Positions 9,137-18,116 are shown, counted from the first letter of the stretch. The stretch is 64,000 nucleotides of DNA from Mycolicibacter sinensis (GCF_001667375.1 NZ_LZIN01000052.1:1-64000), one strand, 5' to 3'. Made by a program: numbers and translations. The notes: generated by a model from the letters alone, not told the origin.

Positions 9137-9937
9137 CTAACCGCCGGTGATAGTGCGCAACTGCTGCATCGCGGATCCCTCCGCGCTGCGGCGAGCAGTC
9201 GGCGCGGGCGGTGGCACATCGCCGCCGGCGTCGGGCGCGGCTCCCCCGGCCGGCTGCTGGCCGGCCGGCGCCTGGCCCCGGGCGGCGGCCTGGGCAGCGG
9301 CCGCGGCCCGCAACTGCTCAGCCATCGGCTCGGGCAGCCGCACCGGCAACGGGGTACGCACCGGCAACGGGGTGTCGCCGCGACGGACCACCGTGTCCGC
9401 CAAGGCTTCCCGGGCCTGCTCGGTCAGCGCGTCCATCGTCTCGTGCGGGCCGTTGACCACGCAGCGCACCATCCAGCGGTAGCCATCGACCCCGATGAAC
9501 CGGACCGCGCCAGTCGCCGATCCGGCCACCTCCCGGCCCCATGGGCCGTCGATGACGCTGACGCTCGCGGAGTCCCGGCGCAGCGCGTCGGCCAGCTCGG
9601 CGGCCACCTCGCGCCACAGTCCCGCCGACTTGGGCGCGGCGTAGGCGGCGATGTTGAACCGCCCGTTGGGCGTCACCAGCCATACCGCGCTGGGCACGCC
9701 GGCCTCGCTCAGTTCGACCTGGACCTGGGCGCCGGCGGGCATCGGCACCAGGACCGAACCCAGATCCAGTCGGGCCGTCGTCGCCGCGGCGGGGTCGTCG
9801 AAATCTTCGATGTCGAACGGGCCGTCGAGCTCCTCGCCCGAGTCCACGTCTTCGGAGTCCTCGGAGTCCTCGGGTTGCGGCTCGGCGCGCGTCGGCTCGT
9901 CGCCGCCGGTCTTGCGCTTGCCCCTACCGAATGCCAT
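9137..9937 (-). CDS. DUF3710 family protein (Rv2696c-like)
   Basis: About 266 residues. An acidic, low-complexity N-terminus (~residues 8-50, rich in Glu, Asp and Ser) precedes a conserved core: ARLDLGSVLVPMPAGAQVQV, SAVWLVTPNGRFNIAAYAAP and FIGVDGYRWMVRCVVNGP. This is the actinobacterial DUF3710 family, of unknown function, normally encoded next to dut as here. The C-terminus is Ala/Gly/Pro rich. The ATG at 9937 follows a GTG at 9940; either could start. Confidence 0.82.
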   Translation of the reverse strand: MAFGRGKRKTGGDEPTRAEPQPEDSEDSEDVDSGEELDGPFDIEDFDDPAAATTARLDLGSVLVPMPAGAQVQVELSEAGVPSAVWLVTPNGRFNIAAYAAPKSAGLWREVAAELADALRRDSASVSVIDGPWGREVAGSATGAVRFIGVDGYRWMVRCVVNGPHETMDALTEQAREALADTVVRRGDTPLPVRTPLPVRLPEPMAEQLRAAAAAQAAARGQAPAGQQPAGGAAPDAGGDVPPPAPTARRSAEGSAMQQLRTITGG

Positions 9938-9967
9938 CACTGCCGCCCATCTTCGTCACTTCGCTTC

Positions 9968-10432
9968 TCACAAACTCGCGTGTCCGCCCGACGAGCCGTG
10001 CCCGTCACCGCCACGGGTGGTCCCGGCCAGCCCTGCCTCATCGAACGAGGTGACCTCGATCAGTTCGGGCAGCTCGACCCGCTGTACCACCAGCTGGGCG
10101 ATCCGGTCCCCCCGATGGATCTCGATCGGCGTCGCCGGGTCCAGGTTGATCAATGCCACCTTAACCTCGCCGCGATAACCTGCGTCGATCGTTCCCGGAC
10201 TGTTGACGATTGAAAGCCCCACCCGCGCAGCCAAACCCGATCGGGGGTGCACCAAGCCGACCATGCCGAACGGAATCGCCACCGCGATACCGGTGGGCAC
10301 CAGGGCACGCTGGCCCGGTCCCAGCTCGACGTCGACCGCACTGTAGAGGTCGACCCCGGCGTCGCCGGCATGGGCGCGGCGCGGCAACGGCAGATCAGGA
10401 TCGAGGCGGACAACCGCAAGACTGGGCGACAC
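9968..10432 (-). CDS. dut: Deoxyuridine 5'-triphosphate nucleotidohydrolase (dUTPase)
   Basis: Hydrolyses dUTP to dUMP and pyrophosphate, which keeps uracil out of DNA and feeds dTMP synthesis. The 154-residue trimeric type shows all five motifs: [12 protein letters not shown] (1), [12 protein letters not shown] (2), [20 protein letters not shown] (3), [11 protein letters not shown] (4) and the flexible C-terminal [10 protein letters not shown] (5). The GTG at 10432 gives exactly the length and N-terminus of the M. tuberculosis enzyme. A TAGTCT box eight bases upstream would make it leaderless, and it overlaps the divergent promoter of the next gene. Confidence 0.96.
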   Translation of the reverse strand: MSPSLAVVRLDPDLPLPRRAHAGDAGVDLYSAVDVELGPGQRALVPTGIAVAIPFGMVGLVHPRSGLAARVGLSIVNSPGTIDAGYRGEVKVALINLDPATPIEIHRGDRIAQLVVQRVELPELIEVTSFDEAGLAGTTRGGDGHGSSGGHASL

Positions 10433-10440
10433 GAGCCGCA

Positions 10441-10450
10441 AGACTACTCT
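10441..10450. promoter_or_regulatory. Overlapping divergent -10 boxes (dut and DUF3093 gene)
   Basis: The ten bases AGACTACTCT contain TACTCT (10445-10450) facing right, seven bases before the ATG at 10458, and TAGTCT facing left (10446-10441), eight bases before the dut GTG at 10432. The two -10 boxes share the central TA, so this looks like a single bidirectional promoter producing two leaderless mRNAs. Confidence 0.55.
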
Positions 10451-10457
10451 TAGCCGG

Positions 10458-10943
10458 ATGTCGGGATCGCGTCTGAACCACCAAGCACCGCAAACCGTGC
10501 GTTACCGCGAGCAACTGTGGGTGCCCTGGTGGTGGTGGCCGCTGGGGTTCGTGGGCAACGGCCTGATGGCCTACGAAGTCCGGTTGGGCCTGCGCAGCCT
10601 GCCGGGCTGGCTGCCGTTCGCCGTGTTCTTCGCGATCACCGTGGCCGCCCTGCTGTGGCTGGGACGCATCCAGGTGCTCGTCGTCGAGACCTCCGACCAG
10701 CGTGAGCTGTGGGTCGGCGAGGCGCACCTACCGGTGAGCGTCATCGCCCGCGCGGCCGAGGTGCCGCAGTCGGCCAAGTCGGCGGCACTGGGCCGCCAGC
10801 TCGATCCGGCGGCCTATGTGGTGCATCGTGGCTGGGTGGGGCCGATGGTGCTGGTCGTACTCGATGATCCCGATGACCCGACGCCGTACTGGCTGATCAG
10901 CTGCCGTCATCCGCAGCGAGTGCTGGAGGCCCTGCAGAGCTGA
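10458..10943 (+). CDS. DUF3093 membrane protein (Rv2698-like)
   Basis: A 161-residue protein with two N-terminal membrane helices ([19 protein letters not shown] and [19 protein letters not shown], residues ~22-70), followed by a cytosolic or extracellular domain with [19 protein letters not shown] and [15 protein letters not shown]. It is the actinobacterial DUF3093 family, of unknown function. Divergent from dut with a shared promoter region; length equals the M. tuberculosis orthologue. Confidence 0.85.
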   Translation: MSGSRLNHQAPQTVRYREQLWVPWWWWPLGFVGNGLMAYEVRLGLRSLPGWLPFAVFFAITVAALLWLGRIQVLVVETSDQRELWVGEAHLPVSVIARAAEVPQSAKSAALGRQLDPAAYVVHRGWVGPMVLVVLDDPDDPTPYWLISCRHPQRVLEALQS

Positions 10944-10952
10944 GCGACGGGG

Positions 10953-11255
10953 TCAGGCCGCGCAGTCGGTACAGATCATCACGCCGTTCTTCTCACTGGC
11001 CAAACGGCTGCGGTGCTGCACCAAAAAGCAGCTCGAACAGGTGAATTCGTCGGCTTGCTTGGGGACGACGCGCACCGACAGCTCTTCTCCGGACAGGTCC
11101 GCGCCGGGCAGCTCGAAGGATTCGGCGGATTCGGATTCGTCGACGTCGACCACGGCGGATTGCGCTTCGTTCCGCCGAGCCTTGAGTTCCTCGAGTGAAT
11201 CCTCGGAAACGTCGTCGGTCTCGGTGCGACGCGGGGCGTCGTAGTCGGTAGCCAT
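10953..11255 (-). CDS. DUF4193 zinc-ribbon protein (Rv2699c-like)
   Basis: A 100-residue acidic protein starting MATDYDAPRRTETDDVSEDS. The C-terminus carries two Cys pairs (CSSC at about residues 73-76 and CTDC near the end), a zinc-ribbon arrangement. It belongs to the DUF4193 family, which is widespread in Actinobacteria; function unknown. In-frame sequence extends upstream of the ATG at 11255, but family length supports this start. Confidence 0.85.
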   Translation of the reverse strand: MATDYDAPRRTETDDVSEDSLEELKARRNEAQSAVVDVDESESAESFELPGADLSGEELSVRVVPKQADEFTCSSCFLVQHRSRLASEKNGVMICTDCAA

Positions 11256-11423
11256 GGTCTTCTTCCCTCGTCCCCTCGTAACCCTGCGCGAGCTTTGTAC
11301 CAGCGTCGAACGCATCCACCAAATGATTCGTGCCCGGTTCGCGTCCAGATCAACTGTGATTTGCATCACATTATATTGCTGACCACGGTGATCGCTGCCT
11401 CGCGCGCCCTCTAGAGTGCGTAC

Positions 11424-12074
11424 GTGGTCGCGCAAATCACTTCCGGCACCGAGTTCGACAAGCATGGTCTGCCCTTCCGGCGGCGCAACTATCGACCCGC
11501 CGCCTACGCCTTGGCCGCGCTGTCACTTTTGACCGCCGTGGCGTGGACCGTGGCGCTGACCCGGCCGGCCGACATGCACGAGGCCGCGGTGTGCAACCCT
11601 CCGCCGGCGCCCACCGAGCCCGGCCAGCCGCGGCTCGGCACCCAGGTGCCGCGTGCCGCGATGATGACCGCCACCCCGGCCAAGCTGGCCGACGTCAAGG
11701 CCCGCGTGCTCAACGCCAGCGGCCGGGCCGGGCAGGCCGCCGATGTCGCCGACGCGCTGCGCGACGACGGTTTCGCCCAGCCGACCGCCGCCAACGACCC
11801 GGTCTATGCCAACGACCGGCTGGATTGCCAGGGCCAGATCCGCTTCGGCGAGGCGGGACAGGCCGCCGCGGCGGCGCTGTGGCTGGTGGCTCCGTGCACC
11901 GAGCTGTTCCGCGACGACCGTCCCGACGACTCCGTCGACCTGGCGGTTGGAAGCGACTTCGTCAGCCTGGCCCACAGCGACGACATCGAAGCGGCGCTGG
12001 CGGGCTTGCGTCCGGATGCCACCGGACTGCCCGACCCGGCGCTGCTGACCAAGGTCCACTCCGGCACCTGCTGA
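11424..12074 (+). CDS. cei: Envelope integrity protein Cei (Rv2700-like)
   Basis: A 216-residue single-pass membrane protein. An N-terminal cytosolic tail precedes one helix (YALAALSLLTAVAWTVAL, residues ~31-48), and the remainder is extracytoplasmic with a LytR_C-like fold (VKARVLNASGRAGQAADVAD). In M. tuberculosis Cei is needed for cell-envelope integrity and virulence. TAGAGT at 11412-11417 lies six bases before the GTG, indicating a leaderless start. Confidence 0.88.
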   Translation: MVAQITSGTEFDKHGLPFRRRNYRPAAYALAALSLLTAVAWTVALTRPADMHEAAVCNPPPAPTEPGQPRLGTQVPRAAMMTATPAKLADVKARVLNASGRAGQAADVADALRDDGFAQPTAANDPVYANDRLDCQGQIRFGEAGQAAAAALWLVAPCTELFRDDRPDDSVDLAVGSDFVSLAHSDDIEAALAGLRPDATGLPDPALLTKVHSGTC

Positions 12075-12099
12075 CCAGCGACCCCGTGAGAGGAGAGGG

Positions 12100-12918
12100 A
12101 TGACCGGCACCGACTCGACCGATTCCACCACCGCGTCGCCTGCTGCGACCACCGGCGGCACCGGGCCGCAACGACAGGCGTTCGGCGTCGACGTCGGCGG
12201 CAGCGGCATCAAAGGCGGCATCGTCGATCTCGAGACCGGCACGCTGGTCGGCGAACGCTACAAGCTGCCCACGCCCAGCCCCGCGACACCGGCCGCGGTC
12301 GCCGAGACCGTCGCCGCGGTGGTCCGGCACTTCGGCTGGACCGGCCCGCTGGGGGTCACCTATCCCGGCGTGGTGGTCGACGGTGTGGTGCGGACCGCCG
12401 CCAATGTCGACAAATCCTGGATCGGGGTGAACGCCCAAGCGGCGGTCGCCGCCGCACTCGACGGCCAGCCCGTCGTCATCCTCAACGACGCCGACGCCGC
12501 CGGACTGGCCGAAGAGCGCTTCGGAGCGGGCAAGGACAACACCGGCGTGGTCGTGTTGCTCACCTTCGGGACCGGGATCGGATCGGCGGTGATCCACAAC
12601 GGAAAATTGCTGCCCAACACCGAACTCGGGCACATCGATGTGGACGGCAAGGAAGCCGAGCACCGGGCCGCCGCGTCGGTCAAGGAGCGTAAGAACTGGA
12701 GCATGAAGAAGTGGTCGAAGCAGGTGACCAAGGTGCTGGTGGCCATCGAGAACGCCCTCTGCCCCGACCTGATCATCGTCGGCGGCGGCATCAGCCGCAA
12801 GGCCGACCAGTGGGTGCCACTGCTGGGCAACCGGACCCCGGTGGTCGCCGCGACACTGCAGAACTCCGCGGGAATCGTCGGAGCCGCGATGGCGTCTGCC
12901 ACCGACGTCACCCGGTGA
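12100..12918 (+). CDS. ppgK: Polyphosphate glucokinase
   Basis: Phosphorylates glucose to glucose 6-phosphate with inorganic polyphosphate or ATP as donor. The 272-residue ROK-family protein has the phosphate-1 motif FGVDVGGSGIKGG near residue 27, the catalytic Asp in VILNDADAAGLAEERFGAG, the adenosine region LLTFGTGIGSAVI, and GGGISRKADQWVP at the C-terminus. The ATG at 12100 has a strong GAGAGGAGAGG site upstream. In M. tuberculosis suhB lies between cei and ppgK on the other strand; here only 25 bases separate them. Confidence 0.94.
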   Translation: MTGTDSTDSTTASPAATTGGTGPQRQAFGVDVGGSGIKGGIVDLETGTLVGERYKLPTPSPATPAAVAETVAAVVRHFGWTGPLGVTYPGVVVDGVVRTAANVDKSWIGVNAQAAVAAALDGQPVVILNDADAAGLAEERFGAGKDNTGVVVLLTFGTGIGSAVIHNGKLLPNTELGHIDVDGKEAEHRAAASVKERKNWSMKKWSKQVTKVLVAIENALCPDLIIVGGGISRKADQWVPLLGNRTPVVAATLQNSAGIVGAAMASATDVTR

Positions 12919-13049
12919 TTTCCGCCCGCTCAGCGATTGTCGCCCGCGACTGTCGTTACAATGGTCGACGGCGGCCGCCTAACCGATAGCGGCGACTATC
13001 CCAGTTGATCACCCAACTGAAATAGAGCCGACATTCGACATAACCCGAC

Positions 13050-13084
13050 ACTTTCGGTTGCGCACGGCCCTGCGAACCGAAAGT
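13050..13084 (+). promoter_or_regulatory. Long hairpin in the sigA 5' region
   Basis: ACTTTCGGTT at 13050-13059 pairs exactly with AACCGAAAGT at 13075-13084. Inside, CGCA (13061-13064) pairs with TGCG (13071-13074), leaving one bulged G and a CGGCCC loop, for 14 base pairs in all. The hairpin ends 22 bases before the sigA start. It could be part of the mRNA leader or a protein-binding palindrome; no T tract follows, so a terminator is unlikely. Confidence 0.65.
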
Positions 13085-13106
13085 CAGTCCGACCGAAGGG
13101 GTGGAC

Positions 13107-14624
13107 GTGGCAGCGAGCAAGGCAAAGCCGGCGACTGAGGAGCCGAAGAAGCGCAGTGCCGCCAAGGCGCCCGCCAAGCCGCCTGCCAAGGCCGCCACCA
13201 AGACCCCGGCCAAGCGCACCGCGGCGAAGGCCGCCAAGGCCGCCCCGGCCAAGAAGGCCACCAAGACGACAGCGCGCCCGGCGACCAAGAGCGCCGCCGC
13301 CAAGAACGGCGACGCCACCGACGACGCCACCAAGCCCAAGACCCGGTCGACCCGGGGTCCGGCCAAGAAAGCCGCGGCCGCCAAGGGCGCCAAGAACGCA
13401 GACGTCGACCTCGTGGCCGAGGATCTGGACACCGACGCCGAACTGGACGGCGAGCCCGGCGAGGACGACATCGACGACGCCGACCTGAGCCTGGACGAAC
13501 TCGAGGACGACGCCGCCTCCGACGACGAAGCCGCGGGCGACAACACTGCCGCGGCCACCACCGCCGTGGCCACCAATGAGGCCGGCGATGACGACGACGA
13601 GATCGCCGAACCCTCCGAAAAAGATAAGGCCTCAGGCGATTTCGTCTGGGACGAAGAGGAGTCCGAAGCCCTGCGCCAGGCCCGCAAGGACGCCGAGCTC
13701 ACCGCCTCGGCCGACTCGGTGCGCGCCTACCTCAAGCAGATCGGCAAAGTGGCGCTGCTCAACGCCGAAGAGGAAGTCGAGCTGGCCAAGCGCATCGAGG
13801 CCGGTCTGTTCGCCACCCAGAAGATGGCCGAGCACACCGAGAAGGGCGAGAAGCTGGCCGTCGCCTACCGGCGTGACATGGCCTGGATCTGCCGGGACGG
13901 CGACCGCGCCAAGAACCACCTGCTGGAGGCCAACCTGCGGCTGGTCGTGTCATTGGCCAAGCGTTACACCGGCCGCGGAATGGCGTTTCTGGACCTGATC
14001 CAGGAGGGCAACCTCGGTCTGATCCGCGCCGTGGAGAAGTTCGACTACACCAAGGGCTACAAGTTCTCCACCTACGCCACCTGGTGGATCCGCCAGGCCA
14101 TCACCCGCGCCATGGCCGACCAGGCGCGCACTATCCGCATCCCGGTGCACATGGTCGAGGTGATCAACAAGCTCGGCCGCATCCAGCGTGAGCTGCTGCA
14201 AGACCTGGGCCGCGAGCCCACCCCCGAGGAACTCGCCCGGGAGATGGACATCACCCCGGAGAAGGTGCTGGAGATCCAGCAGTACGCCCGGGAACCGATC
14301 TCGCTGGACCAGACGATCGGCGACGAGGGCGACTCCCAGCTCGGCGATTTCATCGAGGACTCCGAGGCGGTAGTAGCCGTAGATGCCGTCTCGTTCACCC
14401 TGCTGCAGGATCAGCTGCAGTCGGTGCTCGAGACGCTCTCGGAACGCGAAGCCGGCGTGGTGCGGCTGCGGTTCGGCCTGACCGACGGCCAGCCGCGCAC
14501 CCTCGACGAGATCGGCCAGGTCTACGGGGTCACCCGCGAGCGGATCCGCCAGATCGAGTCGAAGACCATGTCGAAGTTGCGGCACCCCAGTCGGTCTCAG
14601 GTCCTGCGCGACTACCTGGACTAG
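13107..14624 (+). CDS. sigA: Housekeeping RNA polymerase sigma factor SigA
   Basis: Principal sigma factor, directing RNA polymerase to housekeeping promoters. The ~505-residue protein has a long Lys/Ala-rich then acidic N-terminal extension (residues 1-175), as in mycobacterial SigA. Region 1.2 follows ([19 protein letters not shown]), then regions 2.1-2.4 ([40 protein letters not shown]), region 3 ([20 protein letters not shown]) and region 4 ([40 protein letters not shown]). The GTG at 13107 (MAASKAK) matches the known N-terminus and has AAGGGG five bases upstream; a GTG at 13101 is less likely. A -10-like TACAAT sits at 12957-12962. Confidence 0.97.
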   Translation: MAASKAKPATEEPKKRSAAKAPAKPPAKAATKTPAKRTAAKAAKAAPAKKATKTTARPATKSAAAKNGDATDDATKPKTRSTRGPAKKAAAAKGAKNADVDLVAEDLDTDAELDGEPGEDDIDDADLSLDELEDDAASDDEAAGDNTAAATTAVATNEAGDDDDEIAEPSEKDKASGDFVWDEEESEALRQARKDAELTASADSVRAYLKQIGKVALLNAEEEVELAKRIEAGLFATQKMAEHTEKGEKLAVAYRRDMAWICRDGDRAKNHLLEANLRLVVSLAKRYTGRGMAFLDLIQEGNLGLIRAVEKFDYTKGYKFSTYATWWIRQAITRAMADQARTIRIPVHMVEVINKLGRIQRELLQDLGREPTPEELAREMDITPEKVLEIQQYAREPISLDQTIGDEGDSQLGDFIEDSEAVVAVDAVSFTLLQDQLQSVLETLSEREAGVVRLRFGLTDGQPRTLDEIGQVYGVTRERIRQIESKTMSKLRHPSRSQVLRDYLD

Positions 14625-15377
14625 GCGACCCACGCGACCACAGCACCACCGGCGGCGCTGCTCGCCGTCCTCAACGCGTTTCGTGGCGAGCACTGGTCGA
14701 ACCTGGAACACTCGGTGCGGACCGGCGAGACCGCCGTCAGCAAAGTGCGCGGCATGTCCTTCTTCGAGTACACCGACACCGATCCCGAACTGGCGCAGGT
14801 TTTCAACGACGCGATGACCGGAGCGTCCGCCGTCGCGATCGAAACCGCCGTTCCCGCATATGACTTCAGCACCAGCAACCTGATCGTGGATGTGGGCGGG
14901 GGCCACGGCGCGCTGCTGGCCGCGGTGTTGCGTCAGGCGCCGGATGCGCGCGGGGTGCTGTTCGACCTGCCCCAGGTGGTGGCCGGAGCCGACGCGACGA
15001 TGGCCGCCGCCGGGGTGGCCTCGCGCTGCGATCGCGCGGGTGGGTCGTTCTTCGAATCGGTCCCCTCCGGCGGCGACACCTATCTGCTCAAGACCGTCAT
15101 TCACGACTGGGACGACGACCGGTCGCTGGAAATTCTGCGCAATGTCCGCAGGGCGATCGCGCCCGGCGGCAAGGTGTTGCTGTTCGAGATGGTGCTGCCC
15201 GAGGGCGCGCCCGCCCACCTGGGTCTGGTGCTCGATTTGGAGATGCTGGTCGCCGCCGGCGGACAGGAACGCACCCGGCGGCAGTACGCCGCGTTGCTGT
15301 CGCAGTCGGGATTCCGGCTGCAGCGGGTGATCCCCACGGCGAGCCCGATGTCGATCATCGAGGCCCGGCCGGTTTAA
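14625..15377 (+). pseudogene. 5'-truncated O-methyltransferase fragment fused in frame behind the sigA stop
   Basis: About 250 codons with the C-terminal two thirds of an acetylserotonin O-methyltransferase-like enzyme: VDVGGGHGALLAAVL (SAM site), VLFDLPQVVAGA, SFFESVPSGGDTYLLKTVIH and DLEMLVAAGGQERTRRQYA. It aligns throughout with the intact 363-residue gene at 31190-32281, but everything before the EHW..L..SVRTG region, including the dimerisation domain, is missing. No ATG, GTG or TTG exists in this frame between the sigA TAG and GTG 14715, which lies inside the conserved SVRTG motif. The frame is the same as sigA, separated only by TAG. It is probably a deletion remnant that lost promoter and N-terminus. 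Confidence 0.75.
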
Positions 15378-15416
15378 CCGCCCGGCCGGAAGCGCCCGCG
15401 CGTAGGATCGCCGTCA

Positions 15417-15704
15417 ATGTCCACCGATGGCGAGTCGTCGCAGACCTTCACCGCCCTGCTCAAGCGCGCGGTGGCCCACGGCCATCCGGTGCCGGCCGAG
15501 GCCAGCCTGGATCCTGCCGTGCTCTCGGCGGTCAACGCCGTCGCCGCCGCGTGGCCGCGGGTGCCCGCCGCGTTGATCAACAAGGCTCAAAACGTGTTCG
15601 CCCGTAGCGAACTCACCCGGAAGTCAGCGGCCAAACCGACCACCCCGATCAACCTCAATCCGCCGCGGCGAACGCACCGTCCGGGCCCGGCCGATACTGC
15701 GTGA
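15417..15704 (+). CDS. Small hypothetical protein
   Basis: A 95-residue ORF (MSTDGESSQTFTALLKRAVA and so on) with no family I recognise. The middle looks helical (LDPAVLSAVNAVAAAWPRVP) and the tail is basic and proline rich. TAGGAT at 15403-15408, eight bases before the ATG, fits a leaderless promoter and supports expression. The last 50 bases overlap the convergent DUF952 gene on the other strand, which argues for caution. Confidence 0.5.
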   Translation: MSTDGESSQTFTALLKRAVAHGHPVPAEASLDPAVLSAVNAVAAAWPRVPAALINKAQNVFARSELTRKSAAKPTTPINLNPPRRTHRPGPADTA

Positions 15705-16008
15705 CACCGATCACCGCGCCGACGGGCAACGGCCCGTACAGGTGCGGGAAGAGCATCGATTCCGGATCGCCCGGCACGCCGGGCTCCCAATGCACCGGTG
15801 CCTGCGCCTTGGCCGGGTCCACCTGCAACAACACCAGATCGGTGCGGCCTCGGTAGAGCCGATTGGCGGGCAGATGAACCTGCTGCGGCGTCGACAGGTG
15901 CACGAAACCCACCCTGTCCAACGACTCGGGGCGCAGCGCACCCGACGTCTGCGCGCTCGCCCATTCCGCGGCGCTGCACAGATGCACAAGGATGCCGGAA
16001 GCGTTCAT
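15655..16008 (-). CDS. DUF952 family protein
   Basis: A 117-residue protein with the DUF952 pattern: LVHLCSAAEWASAQTSGALR, VGFVHLSTPQQVHLPANRLY, LVLLQVDPAKAQAPVHWEPG and FPHLYGPLPVGAVIGV. These small cytosolic proteins have conserved His residues (HLC, FVHLS, FPHLYG) and a glutathione-S-transferase-fused relative is known, but the biochemical role is unknown. The ATG at 16008 is the only sensible start. It converges on the small ORF upstream. Confidence 0.85.
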   Translation of the reverse strand: MNASGILVHLCSAAEWASAQTSGALRPESLDRVGFVHLSTPQQVHLPANRLYRGRTDLVLLQVDPAKAQAPVHWEPGVPGDPESMLFPHLYGPLPVGAVIGVTQYRPGPDGAFAAAD

Positions 16009-16129
16009 CGTCGTCGATCCTGCCCTAGCGCCGCCTCGGGGTGAGACACGACACAGCCGAAGCCGGGAACAACGCCGAACGCCCGAGCGTCTGACACACT
16101 TGTGAGCAACCGCGAGAACGGAGGAGCCC

Positions 16130-16324
16130 ATGAACGCGACTCTGACCAGTCCCGAACTGACTCGGGCTGATCGATGCGACCGGTGCGGTGCTGCCGCCCG
16201 GGTGCGAGCCACGCTGCCCTCCGGTGCCGAACTTCTCTTCTGCCAGCACCACGCCAACGAGCACGAAGCCAAGCTGATCGAGCTGGCGGCCGTGATTCAG
16301 GTCAGCGCTTCAGACGAGGCCTAA
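16130..16324 (+). CDS. DUF7455 small Cys/His protein
   Basis: A 64-residue protein, MNATLTSPELTRADRCDRCG and so on, with CDRC near residue 16 and CQHHANEH near residue 38. This is a compact zinc-binding knuckle seen in a conserved actinobacterial family next to sigB. GGAGGAG at 16121 is a good ribosome site seven bases from the ATG. Function unknown; a zinc-stabilised RNA- or polymerase-associated protein is possible but unproven. Confidence 0.8.
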   Translation: MNATLTSPELTRADRCDRCGAAARVRATLPSGAELLFCQHHANEHEAKLIELAAVIQVSASDEA

Positions 16325-16399
16325 CCTCAAGCCACGCAACACGCCCGCGGCAGCGGGAGTTGTGCAGTAGCACCACTTGTCAGGAATGCTGGGCTGGTC

Positions 16400-17350
16400 A
16401 TGACTGACCAGATTCCCCGACCTTCCCGACACCACCTGCTGCGCATCGCCCGCCGCACCTTGGCCAAGAGCTGGGACGACTCGATCTTCGCCGAGTCGGC
16501 GCAGGCGGGCTTCTGGTCGGTGCTGTCGCTGCCGCCGCTGCTGCTGGGGATGCTGGGCAGCCTGTCCTACATAGCACCGTTGTTCGGCCCGGACACATTG
16601 GCGACCATCCAGGACCGGCTGATCGGCATGGCAAGCAGCTTCTTCTCGAAGAACGTGGTGGTGGAAATCATCGAGCCCACCGTGCGGGACATCGTTTCCA
16701 ACGCTCGGGGCGAGGTGGTCTCGCTCGGCTTCGTGATTTCGCTGTGGGCCGGTTCCTCGGCGATCTCGGCGTTCGTCGACTCGGTGGTCGAGGCACATGA
16801 TCAGACCGCGCTGCGTCATCCGGTGCGGCAACGGTTCTTCGCGCTGGGCCTGTATGTGGCGATGCTGGTGATCGCGGTCGCCGGGGCCCCGTTCGCTGCG
16901 CTGGGCCCCCACGCGGTGGCCGAACACCTGCCCGCCCGGTGGACGGATCTGCTGCGGTTCGGCTACTACCCGGCGTTGGTGCTGGGGCTGCTGGTGGCCG
17001 TGACCGTGCTCTACCGGGTTTCGCTGCCCAAGCCCCTGCCCTCGCACCGGCTGGTGATGGGTGCGGTGCTGGCCACCACGGTGTTCGTCGTCGCGACGCT
17101 GGGGCTGCGGGTCTACCTGCGCTACATCACCAGCACCGGCTACACCTACGGTGCGCTGGCAACCCCGATCGCGTTCCTGCTGTTCGCGTTTCTACTCGGC
17201 TTCGCCATCATGCTGGGCGCCGAGCTGAACGCCGCCGTTCAGGAGGAGTGGCCGGCGGAGTCCACCCACCTGCGCCGATTGCGCGAGTGGATGGCGACTC
17301 GCACGACCCGGAACGATCGCGGCTGCGACGATCCGCTCACGCCTTCTTGA
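16400..17350 (+). CDS. YihY/BrkB-family membrane protein (Rv2707-like)
   Basis: A 316-residue inner-membrane protein of the YihY/UPF0761 family, once called ribonuclease BN or BrkB. About six helices are visible, including FWSVLSLPPLLLGMLGSLSY, GFVISLWAGSSAISAFVDSV, YVAMLVIAVAGAPFAALGPH and PIAFLLFAFLLGFAIMLGAE; the motif ALATPIAFLLFAFLLGFAIM followed by GAELNA is diagnostic. Role unresolved (transport or envelope function). Its 3' end overlaps the next, convergent gene by 14 bases. Confidence 0.87.
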   Translation: MTDQIPRPSRHHLLRIARRTLAKSWDDSIFAESAQAGFWSVLSLPPLLLGMLGSLSYIAPLFGPDTLATIQDRLIGMASSFFSKNVVVEIIEPTVRDIVSNARGEVVSLGFVISLWAGSSAISAFVDSVVEAHDQTALRHPVRQRFFALGLYVAMLVIAVAGAPFAALGPHAVAEHLPARWTDLLRFGYYPALVLGLLVAVTVLYRVSLPKPLPSHRLVMGAVLATTVFVVATLGLRVYLRYITSTGYTYGALATPIAFLLFAFLLGFAIMLGAELNAAVQEEWPAESTHLRRLREWMATRTTRNDRGCDDPLTPS

Positions 17351-17582
17351 GGGTCGCGTAGATCCGCTTGCAGTCCGGGCAGACCGGCGATCCCGGCTTC
17401 GCCGACTTGGTCACCGGGAACACCTCACCGCACAGCGCCACCACGTGGGTGCCCATGACCGCACTCTCGGCGATCTTGTCCTTCTTGACGTAGTGGAAGA
17501 ACTTCGGGGTGTCGTCGCCGGTCCCGTCATCGACGCGTTCCTCGGCATCGGTGCGCTCGAGAGTGTCGGTCTGTATGCCCAT
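17337..17582 (-). CDS. DUF3039 zinc-binding protein (Rv2708c-like)
   Basis: An 81-residue protein: an acidic N-terminus, then KFFHYVKKDKIAESAVMGTH, VVALCGEVFPVTKS and PVCPDCKRIYATL. The conserved His and three Cys residues (H in FFHYV and TH, C in ALCGE, CPDC) form a likely zinc site typical of DUF3039, an actinobacterial family of unknown role. The start at 17582 is fixed by family length. Confidence 0.85.
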   Translation of the reverse strand: MGIQTDTLERTDAEERVDDGTGDDTPKFFHYVKKDKIAESAVMGTHVVALCGEVFPVTKSAKPGSPVCPDCKRIYATLKKA

Positions 17583-17660
17583 CTGCCCATTGTGCCCAGA
17601 ACTCAACGGATCGTAAAACCCCTGGTGCCGCGACACCGGTCGGTGTGGGACAGTGGAGTG

Positions 17661-18116
17661 ATGAAGCACGGCCCCGAGCTGGGTTTCGACGACGACGGTC
17701 GGCCGGTGCTCATCACTGCTGCCGCTCCGTCCTTCGAACAGCAGCACCGTGAACGGGTACGCAAGTACCTGACGCTGATGGCGTTCCGGGTGCCGGCACT
17801 GGTGCTGGCCGCGATCGCCTACGGGATTTGGCACAACGGCTTGATCTCCCTGCTGATCCTGGTCGCCTCGATACCGCTGCCGTGGATAGCGGTGCTGATC
17901 GCCAACGACCGGCCGCCGCGCAGCGCCGACGAGCCGCGCCGATACGACGCCGCTCCGGCACGTACGCCGTTGTTTCCCACCGCCGGGCGCCGGGCGCTGG
18001 AGCAGCCGCAGCCTTTCGAGTCCGGGCCTCAATCGCCTACCGACGAGCCGGGGTCCGAGTCGCGCGAGTCCGGTGGCGGCGGGGCCGGCGAACCGCCGCA
18101 CGGCACCGGTTCTTAG
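17661..18116 (+). CDS. DUF3099 membrane protein (Rv2709-like)
   Basis: A 151-residue protein with two adjacent hydrophobic helices ([40 protein letters not shown], residues ~42-85) and a long Pro/Ser/Gly-rich cytosolic tail. It matches DUF3099, usually located before sigB. The ATG at 17661 has GTGGAG upstream and gives the family length; the frame is open further upstream without homology. Confidence 0.83.
   Translation: MKHGPELGFDDDGRPVLITAAAPSFEQQHRERVRKYLTLMAFRVPALVLAAIAYGIWHNGLISLLILVASIPLPWIAVLIANDRPPRSADEPRRYDAAPARTPLFPTAGRRALEQPQPFESGPQSPTDEPGSESRESGGGGAGEPPHGTGS

Noticed and set aside
13950-15218. A 422-codon open frame on the minus strand across the sigA 3' half
   Set aside because: It is the mirror of the strongly conserved sigA and methyltransferase frames; high G+C leaves long open antisense frames by chance.
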